Below are positions 1 through 10,792 of a stretch of 35,353 nucleotides of DNA, one piece after another. Source of the DNA: Funneliformis mosseae (lineage: Eukaryota > Glomeromycota > Glomeromycetes > Glomerales > Glomeraceae); NCBI GenBank assembly GCA_910592005.1, contig CAJVPP010000345.1, positions 1 to 35,353 on the forward strand, given 5' to 3'. The notes under the pieces are model-generated. The model did not search any database and was not told the origin of the DNA. It saw only the letters and a program-made list of their open reading frames with translations. Position numbers and translations under genes: made by a program. The first letter of the stretch is position 1, and every line of letters begins with the position of its first letter.

Positions 1-182
1 AATTAAGAGCTTAATACATTTTAATCTAATAGCATCAAAAACTAAAATGCAATAAAAATCTCAATTTTGCTAAAAAATTCCCAGAACCTTATTTTCCTAG
101 CAATCAACCCATATACAACTGGTCTGTCAGTTTCTGCCAGTTTCAACAGGTTTAGTAAGATGAAAAGGCTCTTAATATTACT

Positions 183-602
183 TTAAATCTTGGATGTGAA
201 GAAGAATTGATTAATATTATTATGGGTTTTATTGATCAAAAAAAACTTTACTTTAAGGTATTAATAATAACAATAATGATAATATTTATTTTAAACAAAT
301 GATTATATTAGATCTTTTAGTTACTAAATGTTATGGATAACTGCTAAATAAGTAGTTAAAATCTTTTTCTAAAAATCTAAACCATAAAAGTTCAAATCAT
401 CATGCAATAAATCTTTAAGATCCTTTCATTTAATAATTAATAATAAATACCTTTATCTAATGTAGTTGATAATTAAATGATTAATAATGATTCAGCAGAA
501 ATATATAATAACAATAATAATAGTAAAAGAAAAAAATATGTATGCAAAGTATGTGGTAAAGCAAGATATAATACATGTAATAAGTTAAAGTGTAAACAAT
601 AA
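183..602 (+). pseudogene. Decayed transposase C-terminus with zinc-knuckle-like tail
   Basis: Two short coding-like stretches in the same frame survive: one at about 183-260 reading LNLGCEEELINIIMGF, and a 41-codon stretch at 477-602 ending in a lysine-rich tail with the cysteine cluster YVCKVCGKARYNTC. Between them, in another frame, about 320-410 reads VTKCYG, stop, then further stops and LKSFSKNLNHKSS. The order (helical segment, G-R-P-like basic linker, cysteine knuckle at the very end) resembles the C-terminus of MULE-like or similar transposases that end in a C-x2-C-x4-H-x4-C knuckle. The position expected for the knuckle His is Tyr, a CAT-to-TAT change. The family assignment is from remembered architecture only and is tentative; no upstream catalytic domain is visible before the window edge. 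Confidence 0.35.
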
Positions 603-1159
603 GAATAATAATGTATGATAGTTTGAAGTATAATAAGTATAACCAATAAGAATAATAATGAATAATAGTCATATATTGATATTAATAAATATAAATAAAT
701 AAATAAATAATATTTGATCACATGACTATATAATATCACGTGATGTGATGATAATCACTATAGGTTATGATTATAAAAATTCTAAATAAAATAGATCAAA
801 TTTTGGTTGATTTTTGATATATACTAATTGACAATAAATAAGCCAATTAGCTATAAATAAAATAGGTTAAATTTTAGCTAAATTTTAGCTGATTTTTGAT
901 GTATGCCAATTAGCTAAACTAATTTTTGATAATTTGCTAATATTAGATTAATTTTTTACATATTCAAATTTTTTGATTTTGATCAATATTTATATTAAAC
1001 TTATTAATTATATATATAATTCTGAATAAAAGTGTATTATAAATCTGAATAAATTTTTATTAAACTTTTTATTATTTTAATCATGTTTTGTAAGTCTGAA
1101 AGTATGAACTTTTTATTATTTTTTGACAAATACTTATATAATCATATATGAATTACATA
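603..1159. other. AT-rich gene-free stretch with short internal repeats
   Basis: No gene is supportable. The first 70 bases repeat the AAGTRTAAnCAATAAGAATAATAATG motif seen just upstream. At about 735-746 lies a short palindrome, ATCACGTGAT. Around 780-930 the phrases CCAATTAGCTA and TTTTAGCT recur several times, giving a weak tandem pattern. Confidence 0.4.
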
Positions 1160-1892
1160 TAGTGGCTGACAAAAAAAATGCAACAACTTATTTTTAGCTT
1201 TAAACGCTTATAACTTATTAACTACAAATGCTATAAACATAATTTTTGATTCATTTTAATCCTTATATTTTGGAAAACATCCTATAAAAATTTATTAGTC
1301 AATTAATAATGCCAATTTTGTATAATGTAACGATCTACAATAAAAATAGTACTTAATGACTTTTGAGCTTAGAAAACTTTTTTAAGCAGGCTAGCTATCA
1401 TAAAACTGATATTGGATTCCGATTCTCCTCTGCGTTACGATTCCAACAAGCTAAATTTCGTCCAAATCGGACCATCCGATCAGGAGTTATCGCGCAGCAA
1501 AGATCGGTATTTTACTATGAAAAAATAAGTATAACTAATAAAATGCTGATCTTTGCTGCGCGATAACTCCTGATCGGATGGTCCGATTTGGACGAAATTT
1601 AGCTTGTTGGAATCGTCACGCAGAGGAGAATCGGAATCCAGTATCAGTTTTATGATAGCTAGCCTGCTTAAAAAAGTTTTCTAAGCTCAAAAGTCATTAA
1701 GTACTATTTTTAATGTAGATCTTTACATTATACAAAATTGGCATTATTAATTGGCTAATAAATTTTTATAGGATGTTTTCCAAAATGTAAGGATTAAAAT
1801 GAATCAAAAATTATGTTTCTAGCATTTTTAGTTAATAAGTTATAAGCATTTAAAGCTAAAATAAGTTTTTATGTTTCTTTTGTCAGCTACTG
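1160..1892. mobile_element. 733-bp palindromic foldback MITE with TA target site, Tc1/mariner type
   Basis: The two halves are inverted copies: arm 1 at 1160-1517 and arm 2 at 1535-1892, each 358 bp, around a 17-bp AT-rich loop. Matching positions sum to 3052 across the whole element, so the arms carry no net indels. I see only scattered substitutions. The ends read TAGTGGCTGACAAAA on the left and, on the other strand, CAGTAGCTGACAAAA on the right, and each is flanked by TA (1158-1159 and 1893-1894). TA duplication plus a CAGTGGCTGAC-like terminus is typical of Tc1/mariner elements. No transposase is encoded. A 67-codon open frame at 1363-1566 crosses the loop and is a by-product of the palindrome. 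It is a non-autonomous element, probably mobilised in trans if at all. Confidence 0.85.
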
Positions 1893-3548
1893 TATAATTA
1901 GTGATGACAATAACACATGATATATTATTGATGATAAAAATAATACGTGATGTATAAAAGGATAATAATGATAACAAAAGATGAAAATACTTAATAATGA
2001 TTGTATAACTCTTGATGAAACTATTAAACTCATAAAATATCATATATTTATAAAATACAGATTTTGATGATTATAATATTATATAATTAAAAATAATCAA
2101 AAATATTAAAAATTATATATTTTTTAAGAATTAGATTGCTTAAATTTATAAATATAGTTTTTACGTTAAATTGCTCAATAACTATTTTTCTAATAAATTA
2201 AAAAATCAAATATAAAATTAAAAATAATTAGAAAAATTTAAAAATTTTTAAATATGAAATTTACTTTTTTTATTATTTATAATAATTATTATATTTTAAA
2301 TAATAAATTTTATTAGTAAATAACAAATTTTATCAATTATTAACAAAAATTTAATTTTAATTATTAATGAATTTTATTAATAATTAGCAGATTTAATTAA
2401 TCTTTAATAAATTTATTCTAATAAATTTAGTTTGATCACTATAATAAAAATAAATCAATAAATTTTAATTAAATTATATTAATAATTACTTATTAAATAA
2501 AATAAAATTTAAATATAACATTTAAATTTTAAAAAAAAATATGATTAATTAAAAAGATAGCTAATTAATTAATATTTTACTTATTATAAAAATAAAGTTT
2601 AATTTAATATAATAAATCTTATATATTTTAATTAAGTATCAAAAAAGAATTATAAGTTATATAAATTTCATGATTAAATTTAAATTTATCAAAAAATTAT
2701 TTTTAAATTTTTAATAAAGTAAATAAAATATCTTCTTTTATTATAATTTATTAAATATAATATCTGAAAATTTTATTAAGTATAAATTTATAAGTTAATA
2801 TGTAAAATCATAGTAATATTATGTATAAATTTGTTTAAAAATATATAATAATATATAATAATATATAAATTTTACATGTTTATAAAAAATTACACTTATA
2901 AAATTTTTTAAATAAATAAATATATATAAATTTATTAAGTTTTTATATTTAATAAATTTTTATATTAATATTAATTATAGTATTTAAAATATTATAATAA
3001 ATATTTAATTATTTAATTATTTTTAATAATAAAAATAATAGTAATTAAAAAATAATAATATTTAGTGTTTATAATAAATAAATTTTATTTAAAAAAAAAA
3101 TTTTTTTTTTATATTTACTATTTATTATAATAATACTAAATCATTTAATTTTAAATATAAAATGAATTTATTTTTTAATTTTAAATTTTAAATATTTTGT
3201 TAAATATTAAATGTTAAATAAATATTATGATAAACTTTTTAATTAATTTAAGTAAAAAAAATTTGAATTTAATTAAATTTAATTATAATAATATTATTAA
3301 ATAATATTCTTATAATTTATAAATAAAAATAAAGTTTTAATTATTTAATAATTAAACATAGGTATGTAATATTAAATTTAATTTTTATAGTTTTTTTTTT
3401 TTTTTATAAAATTATAAAATTATATATAAAATAAAACAATCAATTTTTAAAGTTTAAAATAAAAGATCTTGATCTTTTTCATATATGATTTATTTTAGGT
3501 TAACTAATTCAATAAAAAGGTAGAAATCATGACCAAAAAAAAAAAAAG
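1893..3548. other. Gene-free, almost pure A/T sequence
   Basis: From about 2040 to 3470 the sequence is nearly all A and T, with runs such as AATATATAATA and poly-A/poly-T blocks. No open frame, RNA gene or recognisable element end can be supported. It is most likely fully decayed repeat DNA. Confidence 0.6.
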
Positions 3549-3600
3549 ATTTGCAAAACTAAAGATTTAAACGTTTTGTTAAATCTAAGATAGGATTTAT
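3549..3600. repeat. Terminal fragment of the dispersed repeat found at 21.6 and 32.0 kb
   Basis: The phrase GATTTGCAAAACTAAAG followed by TTTAAACGTTTTGTTAAATC matches, with few changes over about 50 bp, the end of the repeats at 21630-21860 and 31985-32217. Only this end is present here. It lies where the A/T wasteland gives way to more complex sequence. Confidence 0.55.
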
Positions 3601-4929
3601 AAAAAGCCAGCATATGGATTAGTCACATTATTTATATAGAACCATAGAATCCTTTTAAAATTTTAAAATATTTTGCATTGATATCAAGGATCAAAAAACA
3701 AAAAAAAACGTAAATCTAAAGGAGTTACGTGATTTTCAGAAAAAAAAGAAATTTTAATAGGGAAGATAAGAAAGTAAATTATCTAATACAAATAATTCAT
3801 TAAAGCTTCCTCAGTAATTTTTCATAATTTTACAGTTTGTAATCGATTAATTAATCTTGAAATTCTTGATGATCCTTTTTATCGAACGATTGATCTACAT
3901 ACGTGTATCGAACGTTGATTATGGAGTAAATTTCCTGATGAACTCACATGTAACAAGATTTTTTATATCCTAATAACTTTTTTTTAAAATTGGTCTATCT
4001 GATTATAGAAAACCTATGATCTAACTTTATGGACGGATTATATGAAATCAGGCAATTTCATTGAGGACCTTCTGTTTACTCATTAGCTCTTCGAAAATCA
4101 CAGATTATGGCGGTTTCAAGCCATTCATATAAGGACGCGTTAACTACAAAGTATTTACCCCGAGCAACAACCACACTGGTGATGATAAGAAATTACTGCT
4201 TTTATATAATTATATAATATAATAAATCTTCATGGTATCTGTAAAATTTTCATCTTTTTTTCATTTACTGTAATTTTGGGATTAGGAAGAAACATTTGCT
4301 TGGACATCAGAAAAAAAGACTAACTTTGTGTGTATCAACTCGGCGTTGACTTTGCAATGCAATCACTAAAAATTGCTATAAATAGTTCGTCAAATTTTGA
4401 TAATCTCTTTAATATTATATGAAAATCGTAAAAAAGGTAAGCAACATATTAAAATAAATGAAAAAAAGCTCATTGATTTATTATATGAATGGAACGATTC
4501 TCAACCATTAGTTTCATCGTGAACCAGAAATTACTAATATCAAAGAATCTATGAACCACTCAACCGCACGAATTATCATCTAGATAAAATGTTCTGTAAA
4601 CGTGACATGTCATAACTTGCATGAAGGGAGGATATTACTATATTCCGTCAGAAACCTAAAAAATAAATACAACATTTAACATTAATGTAAATTTCACGAA
4701 CAACAACATTTATATTTTTTAAAGAGCATAAATCTTAATTGCCATTTTATTAAAATTCAAGTTACCAAATAACATCGTCAAGAAAACCTTTAAATATTAT
4801 AAACAAAGCAACCTCGAATTGTGCCTAAAATACAAACGGAAAAGATTTATTAATTGGCATACACTATAATAATTTGATCGTCAACAATAGCGATTTAAGC
4901 TCAGAAAGAGAGTTGATTTTCCACATCCA
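3601..4929. other. Gene-free stretch of mixed composition
   Basis: The base composition is more balanced than in the flanking repeat DNA, and short open segments occur (for example around 3830-4190 and 4480-4560), but every frame is broken by stops and no family is recognisable. It could be an old pseudogene or long intergenic DNA belonging to the gene island; I cannot decide. Confidence 0.3.
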
Positions 4930-4999
4930 GGAGAAAGCCGACACCCTTTGATTAAAGGTACCTTTAACAAATCTCCGTAAGAAGAACTTTTCTCATCAT
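4930..4999. other. Candidate structured RNA element, copy X
   Basis: GGAGA at 4930-4934 can pair with TCTCC at 4972-4976. Between them lies the perfect 16-bp palindrome TTAAAGGTACCTTTAA (4952-4967), extended by TTTG/CAAA flanks with one bulged A. The downstream tail (TAAGAAGA, then TCTCATCAT at 4991-4999) is shared with copy Y. On the minus strand TCATCAT reads ATGATGA, which matches a snoRNA box C, but no box D is evident. The function is unknown. Confidence 0.35.
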
Positions 5000-5250
5000 T
5001 GTAAAAAGCATATATTTATTTAACTTCAAAGGAGATATTATAGTAATTCACGTCCATACCTTATAACTTACAGAACGAAAGGGTGAATCTTAAATATCCA
5101 TAAAAGAATAGTCCAGGCAATACATATACATAAGTTAATAAGGGTCCTGTATTGAAATAATATTAACGGTTAACAATTGATGCAATGAATGAAATAAATG
5201 TAAAATAATTCTTTTGATTAATGCTCATAAACTTAGTATTTTCGGCATTT

Positions 5251-5329
5251 AGGAGAGTGCAAAGGAGGGCATACCCTCGTTAAAAGGTTTCCTTTGCTGA
5301 TCTCTCCTTAAGAAGAGGTATCTCATCAT
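5251..5329. other. Candidate structured RNA element, copy Y
   Basis: Nested inverted repeats are seen directly. AGGAGAG (5251-5257) pairs with CTCTCCT (5302-5308), GCAAAGGA (5259-5266) with TCCTTTGC (5290-5297), and an inner GGG-CATA-CCC hairpin sits at 5267-5276. That gives 15 near-continuous base pairs closing a 58-base fold. The tail TAAGAAGAGG...TCTCATCAT matches the tail of copy X about 330 bp upstream. The stem sequences differ between the copies while the closing GGAGA/TCTCC is kept. No known RNA family was recognised. Confidence 0.4.
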
Positions 5330-5393
5330 AGCAAAAATGTTGATTCGTTAAAAATTATTAATTATCGCTCACCTAAATCATTTAGAATTTAAG

Positions 5394-5471
5394 ATCTCTG
5401 CGAGAGTGATTCTCGGGAAGTCTGGTCAACCATCCGCCTGTCATATATTGCACACTATTACGGACAGAGAT
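5394..5471. other. Possible multi-stem RNA fold
   Basis: ATCTCTG (5394-5400) is complementary to CAGAGAT (5465-5471) and would close a loop containing the hairpins CGAGA-GTGAT-TCTCG (5401-5415) and TGG-TCAA-CCA (5423-5432). The size and 7-bp closing stem resemble a tRNA, but no T-arm consensus (GGTTCGANTCC) or D-arm is present, so I do not call a tRNA. Confidence 0.25.
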
Positions 5472-5527
5472 TCAAATTTAAAGGAAAAGATTTTAACACA
5501 CAAAAAAGAATAAATAAATGATTTTCA

Positions 5528-5530
<3 letters not shown>

Positions 5531-5560
<30 letters not shown>
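5531..5560. repeat. Uninterrupted poly-A tract of 30 bases
   Basis: Thirty consecutive A followed by G and six more A. It could be a simple repeat or the tail of an old retroposed copy, but no matching upstream copy was recognised. Confidence 0.7.
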
Positions 5561-5562
<2 letters not shown>

Positions 5563-7428
5563 AAAAATGGCTCTCATCGATCTTGGTGATAATGTTACTA
5601 TCAACATGATTTGATTCTGGAAGCAGGAAAATACTTTAATCATTGAGTATAATCTAAAGTTTTCTTCTTCCATGCCTTAATACTTACTCGTGATTATCAG
5701 GAAGATCATGAAACATCTTACCCCAAAGGTCTTTTTCACCATTTTTATACGAAAATAATTGTATTTAGATGATCCAATAAAAAATATCGCATGATTTTAA
5801 CCAATGAAATTCAATCAAATATAATCGTCGTTCTCACACGCGCACGTGCAAAATAAAATAATTGAATACATGTGAAAATTAATTGGTAAACTTAAGGATT
5901 TTATTTTTCTCCGAGTTTATTTAGCACATATGACGAATTTTTTGAACTTAACCAAAAAGGATTTTTTTTTTTTTTAAATTTTACCTAAACTTTATTATCT
6001 AAATGTTATCTAACGTTAAACCAAAAACAAAAATCGATTTCGTAAGGAGGCTTTATTTAGTTTAAAAAACAAGACCTTAAATTCCCGTATCAGGAATTTT
6101 AAGAATATAATCGACCACAATAAGTGAATTTTCATCGTTATCGACCTTTCATCGTTATTTAATGTATTATTATTATTATATTTTAAAGATTATTGCTATT
6201 TTTAAACAATCGTTCCACGCTCTATAAATGATTAGTATCTTTATAGCTATTTCTTCCAACTCGTTCTTACCAAGTTGAGGAAGATGGTAAAAAAAAATTT
6301 GGTTGATAACTTTTGTGATGGATTATTGTGATAAGTACCATTTTGGGGGTTTTTTTTTTCAGGAATTACCTTTTTTTTTTTTTTTTTATTTATATATATA
6401 TATAATCAAATTCTTGAGCTCAACAATAAAGATAAGATTTTTGTCAAAAATTATCTTTGGGAAAAATCTCCGATAATTCTGGTATCAAAAAATCAAAATT
6501 GTAACAAAATTGGTTAAGACAATTGGGATTAAAAGTACACCCCCTCAGCGTTTGAGGAACCCAGCAAATAAAAAAATTACGTCATAAATTTCGTAAGTAA
6601 GGGTTTCTCGGCAAAAAAAAACCAAGAAAACCCCGATTGTTATAATGATCCTTAAATTTATTTTTGGATTTTGAAGAGTCAAATTATTTATTTTATCAAA
6701 GGATTGGGTATTTTATAATATAAATAGGAATTCACGTTGTTCTTTAAATACAGGTTTTTCCAAAGAAAGAATGTTCCAGGTACATAAAATGACGAATCAT
6801 GAATCGATGTACGTATCTCTCGCAGCAAATTTCATTGTGTAATCATGCACGAAAAACGTATCGGATGAAGAATTCCCATGGAGTAAGTGTTGATCATACC
6901 CAATTGTAAGAAATCTTGATAAAGTGTGAAAATTAAATTCAAGGATAACTTGGGAAAACAAATGTAATCATTATATACGATATATTGTCCAATTATGGGA
7001 AAAATACAATCTTGGGCGTTTTTTTTCTATGATGTATTGAAACTCCAAGAATATGAATGATATGTCACAGAACAAAAATACTTAAAAGTGAGACTATTGT
7101 TTTTTCAAATTTTCACCCAAAATTTAAAATTAAATTAAAAAAAAAAAAAAAAGGGAAGCGATTCATAAAAAGACTAGAATATAAAAATATGTCTTATCAG
7201 ATTCTTTGCACTCATGTAATTTGGGTTTTCTTTTGGGAATTTCCCCGCAAAAGATAGATTATCCATTGATAACGCGTATGAATCTTTTTTTTTTTATAGA
7301 GTAGGTAACTAAAAAGGAAACAAGTGCACACAGTGCATACAATCTTTGTATGTAAAGAAAAGACTCACTTATTAGGCGGCATTTAATTGGTTAGAATTGC
7401 AGAGTGTTGTGATTTTCAAACCATGGAG

Positions 7429-7442
7429 CAGTCATATGACTG
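7429..7442. promoter_or_regulatory. 14-bp perfect palindrome centred on an E-box
   Basis: CAGTCATATGACTG is its own reverse complement and contains CATATG, a CANNTG core. It lies in a less AT-rich island about 3.4 kb upstream of the kinase start. A binding site for a dimeric factor is an inference only. Confidence 0.3.
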
Positions 7443-7644
7443 ATGGATGGCGTAATACTACCACCATACGTGGCACAGGATATCCGTCATTCTAAGCCTA
7501 AAATCAAAAGATCGCAAATACATTTCCAATAACGTTTCGCTGGGCCTTTGGTTTACCAAAATCGCAAGGTTCTTCCCTTGGCAATCGCATTTTCCCGACA
7601 GACCTTAGTAGCGAGTATAGTGAGTATGGTCTAGAAAAACCCGC

Positions 7645-7660
7645 GACGTCTCGTGACGTC
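7645..7660. promoter_or_regulatory. Two GACGTC sites ten bases apart (CRE/ATF-like)
   Basis: GACGTC occurs at 7645-7650 and 7655-7660, the second preceded by T (TGACGTC) and followed by CGTGAC. TGACGTCA-type sites are bound by bZIP factors of the CREB/ATF group. One helical turn of spacing is suggestive, but no target promoter within 3 kb is evident. Confidence 0.3.
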
Positions 7661-9667
7661 CGTGACACCAAAAGATATGATAACTTTAAATGGAAATGAC
7701 AACATACCATATGCTGTTTCATCATGAAATAATCAAAATAATCAGTAATTTAAGTATTTAATATATAATTTATTGTACGACCATGATGCATGCGTATATT
7801 GTTTACTAAAAATTATGCAATAGATGTAATGTGCAAATAGCCAATTTCTATGATGAAAGGTTCTTTTTTAATTGGGAATTAAGTTTTTCTGGGTGATACA
7901 TTTCACTTTTAGTTAGAGGATGAAATATCTGGGCTTTTGAAAATTTATTTATCTGGAATGATTTGAAACCATAACCAATAAAATTACAGTGTTTTTTGAA
8001 AACAATCAAACTAGATTAATCCAAAAAAGGCATATCAGTTTGTTGGACTATCCGTTTATTTATTTGGTTAAAGCATGAAAGCTGTTATCTATACCGAATC
8101 ATCGCTGAGTTATTCTCATTTTTTTTTTTTTTTTGCGGCGAAAAACCACTTTCACAAGATTTTTATACTGTAGTGTAATAAGTGTAATAACATAAAAAAA
8201 CCAAGTTTATCAGTAAAATCAAATGTGCTGCGGAAGATGAAGTCTTTGATGGTTTCTTTTATTCATCATTTATTCGCCAAAATCATAAATTTGCCCAAAT
8301 CATTATATGTATTATGTATGTTACATAAAGATAGCCAAAAGAACCCAAATATGATTTGAAAGAAGTTTAAAAAAATAATGAATTTGATTGTCTTTCCTCG
8401 TTTGATGAGCCCCTTTCCTTGCGGAATAAATAGGAAAATCTGATTCTTATTATGTAATAAAAAAATAATGGGTAATGTTTATGTAACACCCATAAGGTGA
8501 TATAAAAAATTTTTTTATTATTTTTTATTTTTAATAATAAAATCAAAAAAAAATTCCCTTATCTTTTCGTATAATAAACGAATGTTATACAATCATACCA
8601 CGCGATTCCGTTTTATTAATTTTTCTATTTATTCTACGCATATCTTTAAACATTAAATTTTATTTTATTTTATTTTTTTTTATGAACCACCTGTCAATGT
8701 TCTTTTGACAGAACCCTAAAAACCATATTTCTTAAATTTCTTTCATTGTAATTTTAAAGGAGTAAATTATTCATAATTTCTCGATTCCTTTCTGTTCGGA
8801 GAATCGTGTACTTTTTCGGAAGGGATGTCCCCTTTTTATTTTTTTTAAAAAAAAAAAAAACCAAAAAAAATTTTTAATTCTCTGCAAATAAACTTCATAT
8901 TGAGGAATAAGATGTATTGTTACCCTGCACCATGATCGGAATTTTATTTATTTATTTATTTTTTTTTTTTTGACTTTCGTACTATTCAGCACGTTTTAAA
9001 TTTTTAATTTTGAAAATCACACGTCGAAAAAAAAGAAAAAATAAAAAAAAAATAAAAAAAAAAGCAAAAAATAATTTCATTGATTTGGCTTAGCCGAGAA
9101 TTTGACATTTGACAAACTACTAATAATGTCCATTTGAGGAAATCTACAAACCATAAATCTTTTGCGTGCTTTCTTTTGACGTGAATCAATTATTTTAATT
9201 AATTGAACTCTTTTTCAAAAGGTCCCGATTTTCATGGGGGATTTGACTTTCTTACGCACAATAAAAGAAAAAGAACATATTCTCATGGTTGTAAGCATTG
9301 TAAACTTTATCTCGTAAATGAATCCACGTTTTCATGATCATTTTGTCGTTCCCTTTCATACCTTTGACACGATAGCATCACCCATTCGGTTTCAAATCAT
9401 CACATATAAAGTGCATAATATAAATTAAATCCCGAACAATCACCACCTCCGGCGTAAGCCAATTATAATTGCAAGTTGGATCTTCATTATCTACTAGATA
9501 CAAATTATTAAAGAAACTGTAGTGTAAAGTGTTACCAACATGGATGGTATTATTATTTTATTATTACACTAGACTTATCTATTCCATCATCAAAATAAAA
9601 AATGAATTGGTCAATCATTCAAATTCAATATAATAATACTACTGTGTATGATTTACTAAATATAAAA

Positions 9668-9698
<31 letters not shown>

Positions 9699-10742
9699 CT
9701 TGCATTATTTTGCCTATTATATACCTTATATAAAAATGAGTCGCTTTCTCTGTTTCTCTGCTTTCTATATTTTCACAGAAAATTCTCTCGTTTTTTTTTT
9801 TTTTTAAAAAATTTTTTTTTTTTCTATTGTATATATCCAAATATATATATAATATATTATTCCAAAAGACTTTTTAAAATTTTTTTTAAAGTTTTAACGA
9901 ATATCTTTACGAAAGTCTAACCCACAAGCTTTTTTGAAAAAACCTCGTGGTTCTTTTTGTTGGAAGAACAACATTTTAAGAAATTTTATTTGCACCTCAA
10001 ACGGTTCAAAGGTTTTATTATTCCAATCTTCCCACAAATATTTACGATAAACCAATAAAAAAACCTATTAAAGGAGGTTTTTACCCCTTTCAATATAAGA
10101 GAATATTTTTTATTTTTGGCTCGACCGATAATCGCATTAAAAAAAAAAATTTTTTTTTTTTTGCTGACGAGCCTTAACTATAACGGACCAAAAAAAAAAA
10201 ATTATATTGCCTGTAAGTATTTATAATCATGATATCATGAATGATTCTTTTTTTTTGTATAAATAATCCCCACCCTTCATAAAATTTTTTCTTGATTTTT
10301 TGTTCGTAATTTATTTTTGCTTTCAATTTTTTTTTTTTTATTCAGTAAAAATATTTGAAGTAAAAAAGAAACCTTCCTTAAAAACGGACATAATATTTTA
10401 AAACTATCACATTTTTCAATACCTTTGAATCTAACGACACATTATTTTTTTATTTATCTTATAGACGCTTTCATAAATTGAAAGTAAACATCAAGTATTT
10501 GATTGCCAACGACACAAAAAAAAAATAGAACATTTAATTCATTGTGATCATTAATAAAAAAAAAAAAAAAAAATCCTGAACGAGTGAGAGAATTTTGATA
10601 TCAAATAGAACTGGTTTCGTTTGAAATAATTATTGAAGCACGAAAACAATAAAACTTATTTGATCCTCGTCTCTTTGTAATTGAAACCAAAAATACCCTT
10701 TCGAACACGTGACATACAATCTCTCCTTGTGACTACATAATT

Positions 10743-10766
10743 TATATATATATATATATATATATA
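10743..10766. repeat. TA dinucleotide repeat upstream of the kinase start
   Basis: An alternating TA run ends about 27 bp before the proposed kinase ATG. It could act as a TATA-like region or lie in the 5' untranslated leader; its length is likely polymorphic. Confidence 0.6.
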
Positions 10767-10792
10767 CTTTTTAATTATTTTTTTTTCTTATC

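Larger units (their letters stand above)
5472..10792. other. Long gene-free region upstream of the kinase gene
   Basis: I find no supportable exon on either strand; the longest open frames (60-73 codons) lack family features and mostly run through homopolymers. The stretch contains many poly-T/poly-A tracts (30 A at 5531-5560, a long T run near 9669-9698, a TA repeat at about 10743-10766) and several lower-AT islands, notably 7380-7730. It may hold distal promoter sequence, an untranslated leader or an unannotated non-coding transcript. Confidence 0.45.

Noticed and set aside
1363..1566. 67-codon open frame inside the palindrome
   Set aside because: It spans both arms and the loop of the foldback element, has no family features, and its two halves are antisense to each other.
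4930..5329. Box C/D snoRNAs on the minus strand
   Set aside because: ATGATGA matches box C in both copies, but no CTGA box D is found at a suitable distance and no terminal stem joins them.
5394..5471. tRNA gene
   Set aside because: Size and closing stem are right, but there is no D-arm, no T-arm consensus and no box A/B. No other part of the window showed a convincing box B either.
7504..7725. 73-codon minus-strand frame in the less AT-rich island
   Set aside because: It has no recognised motif, no supported splice partners, and overlaps the GACGTC sites; not distinguishable from chance.
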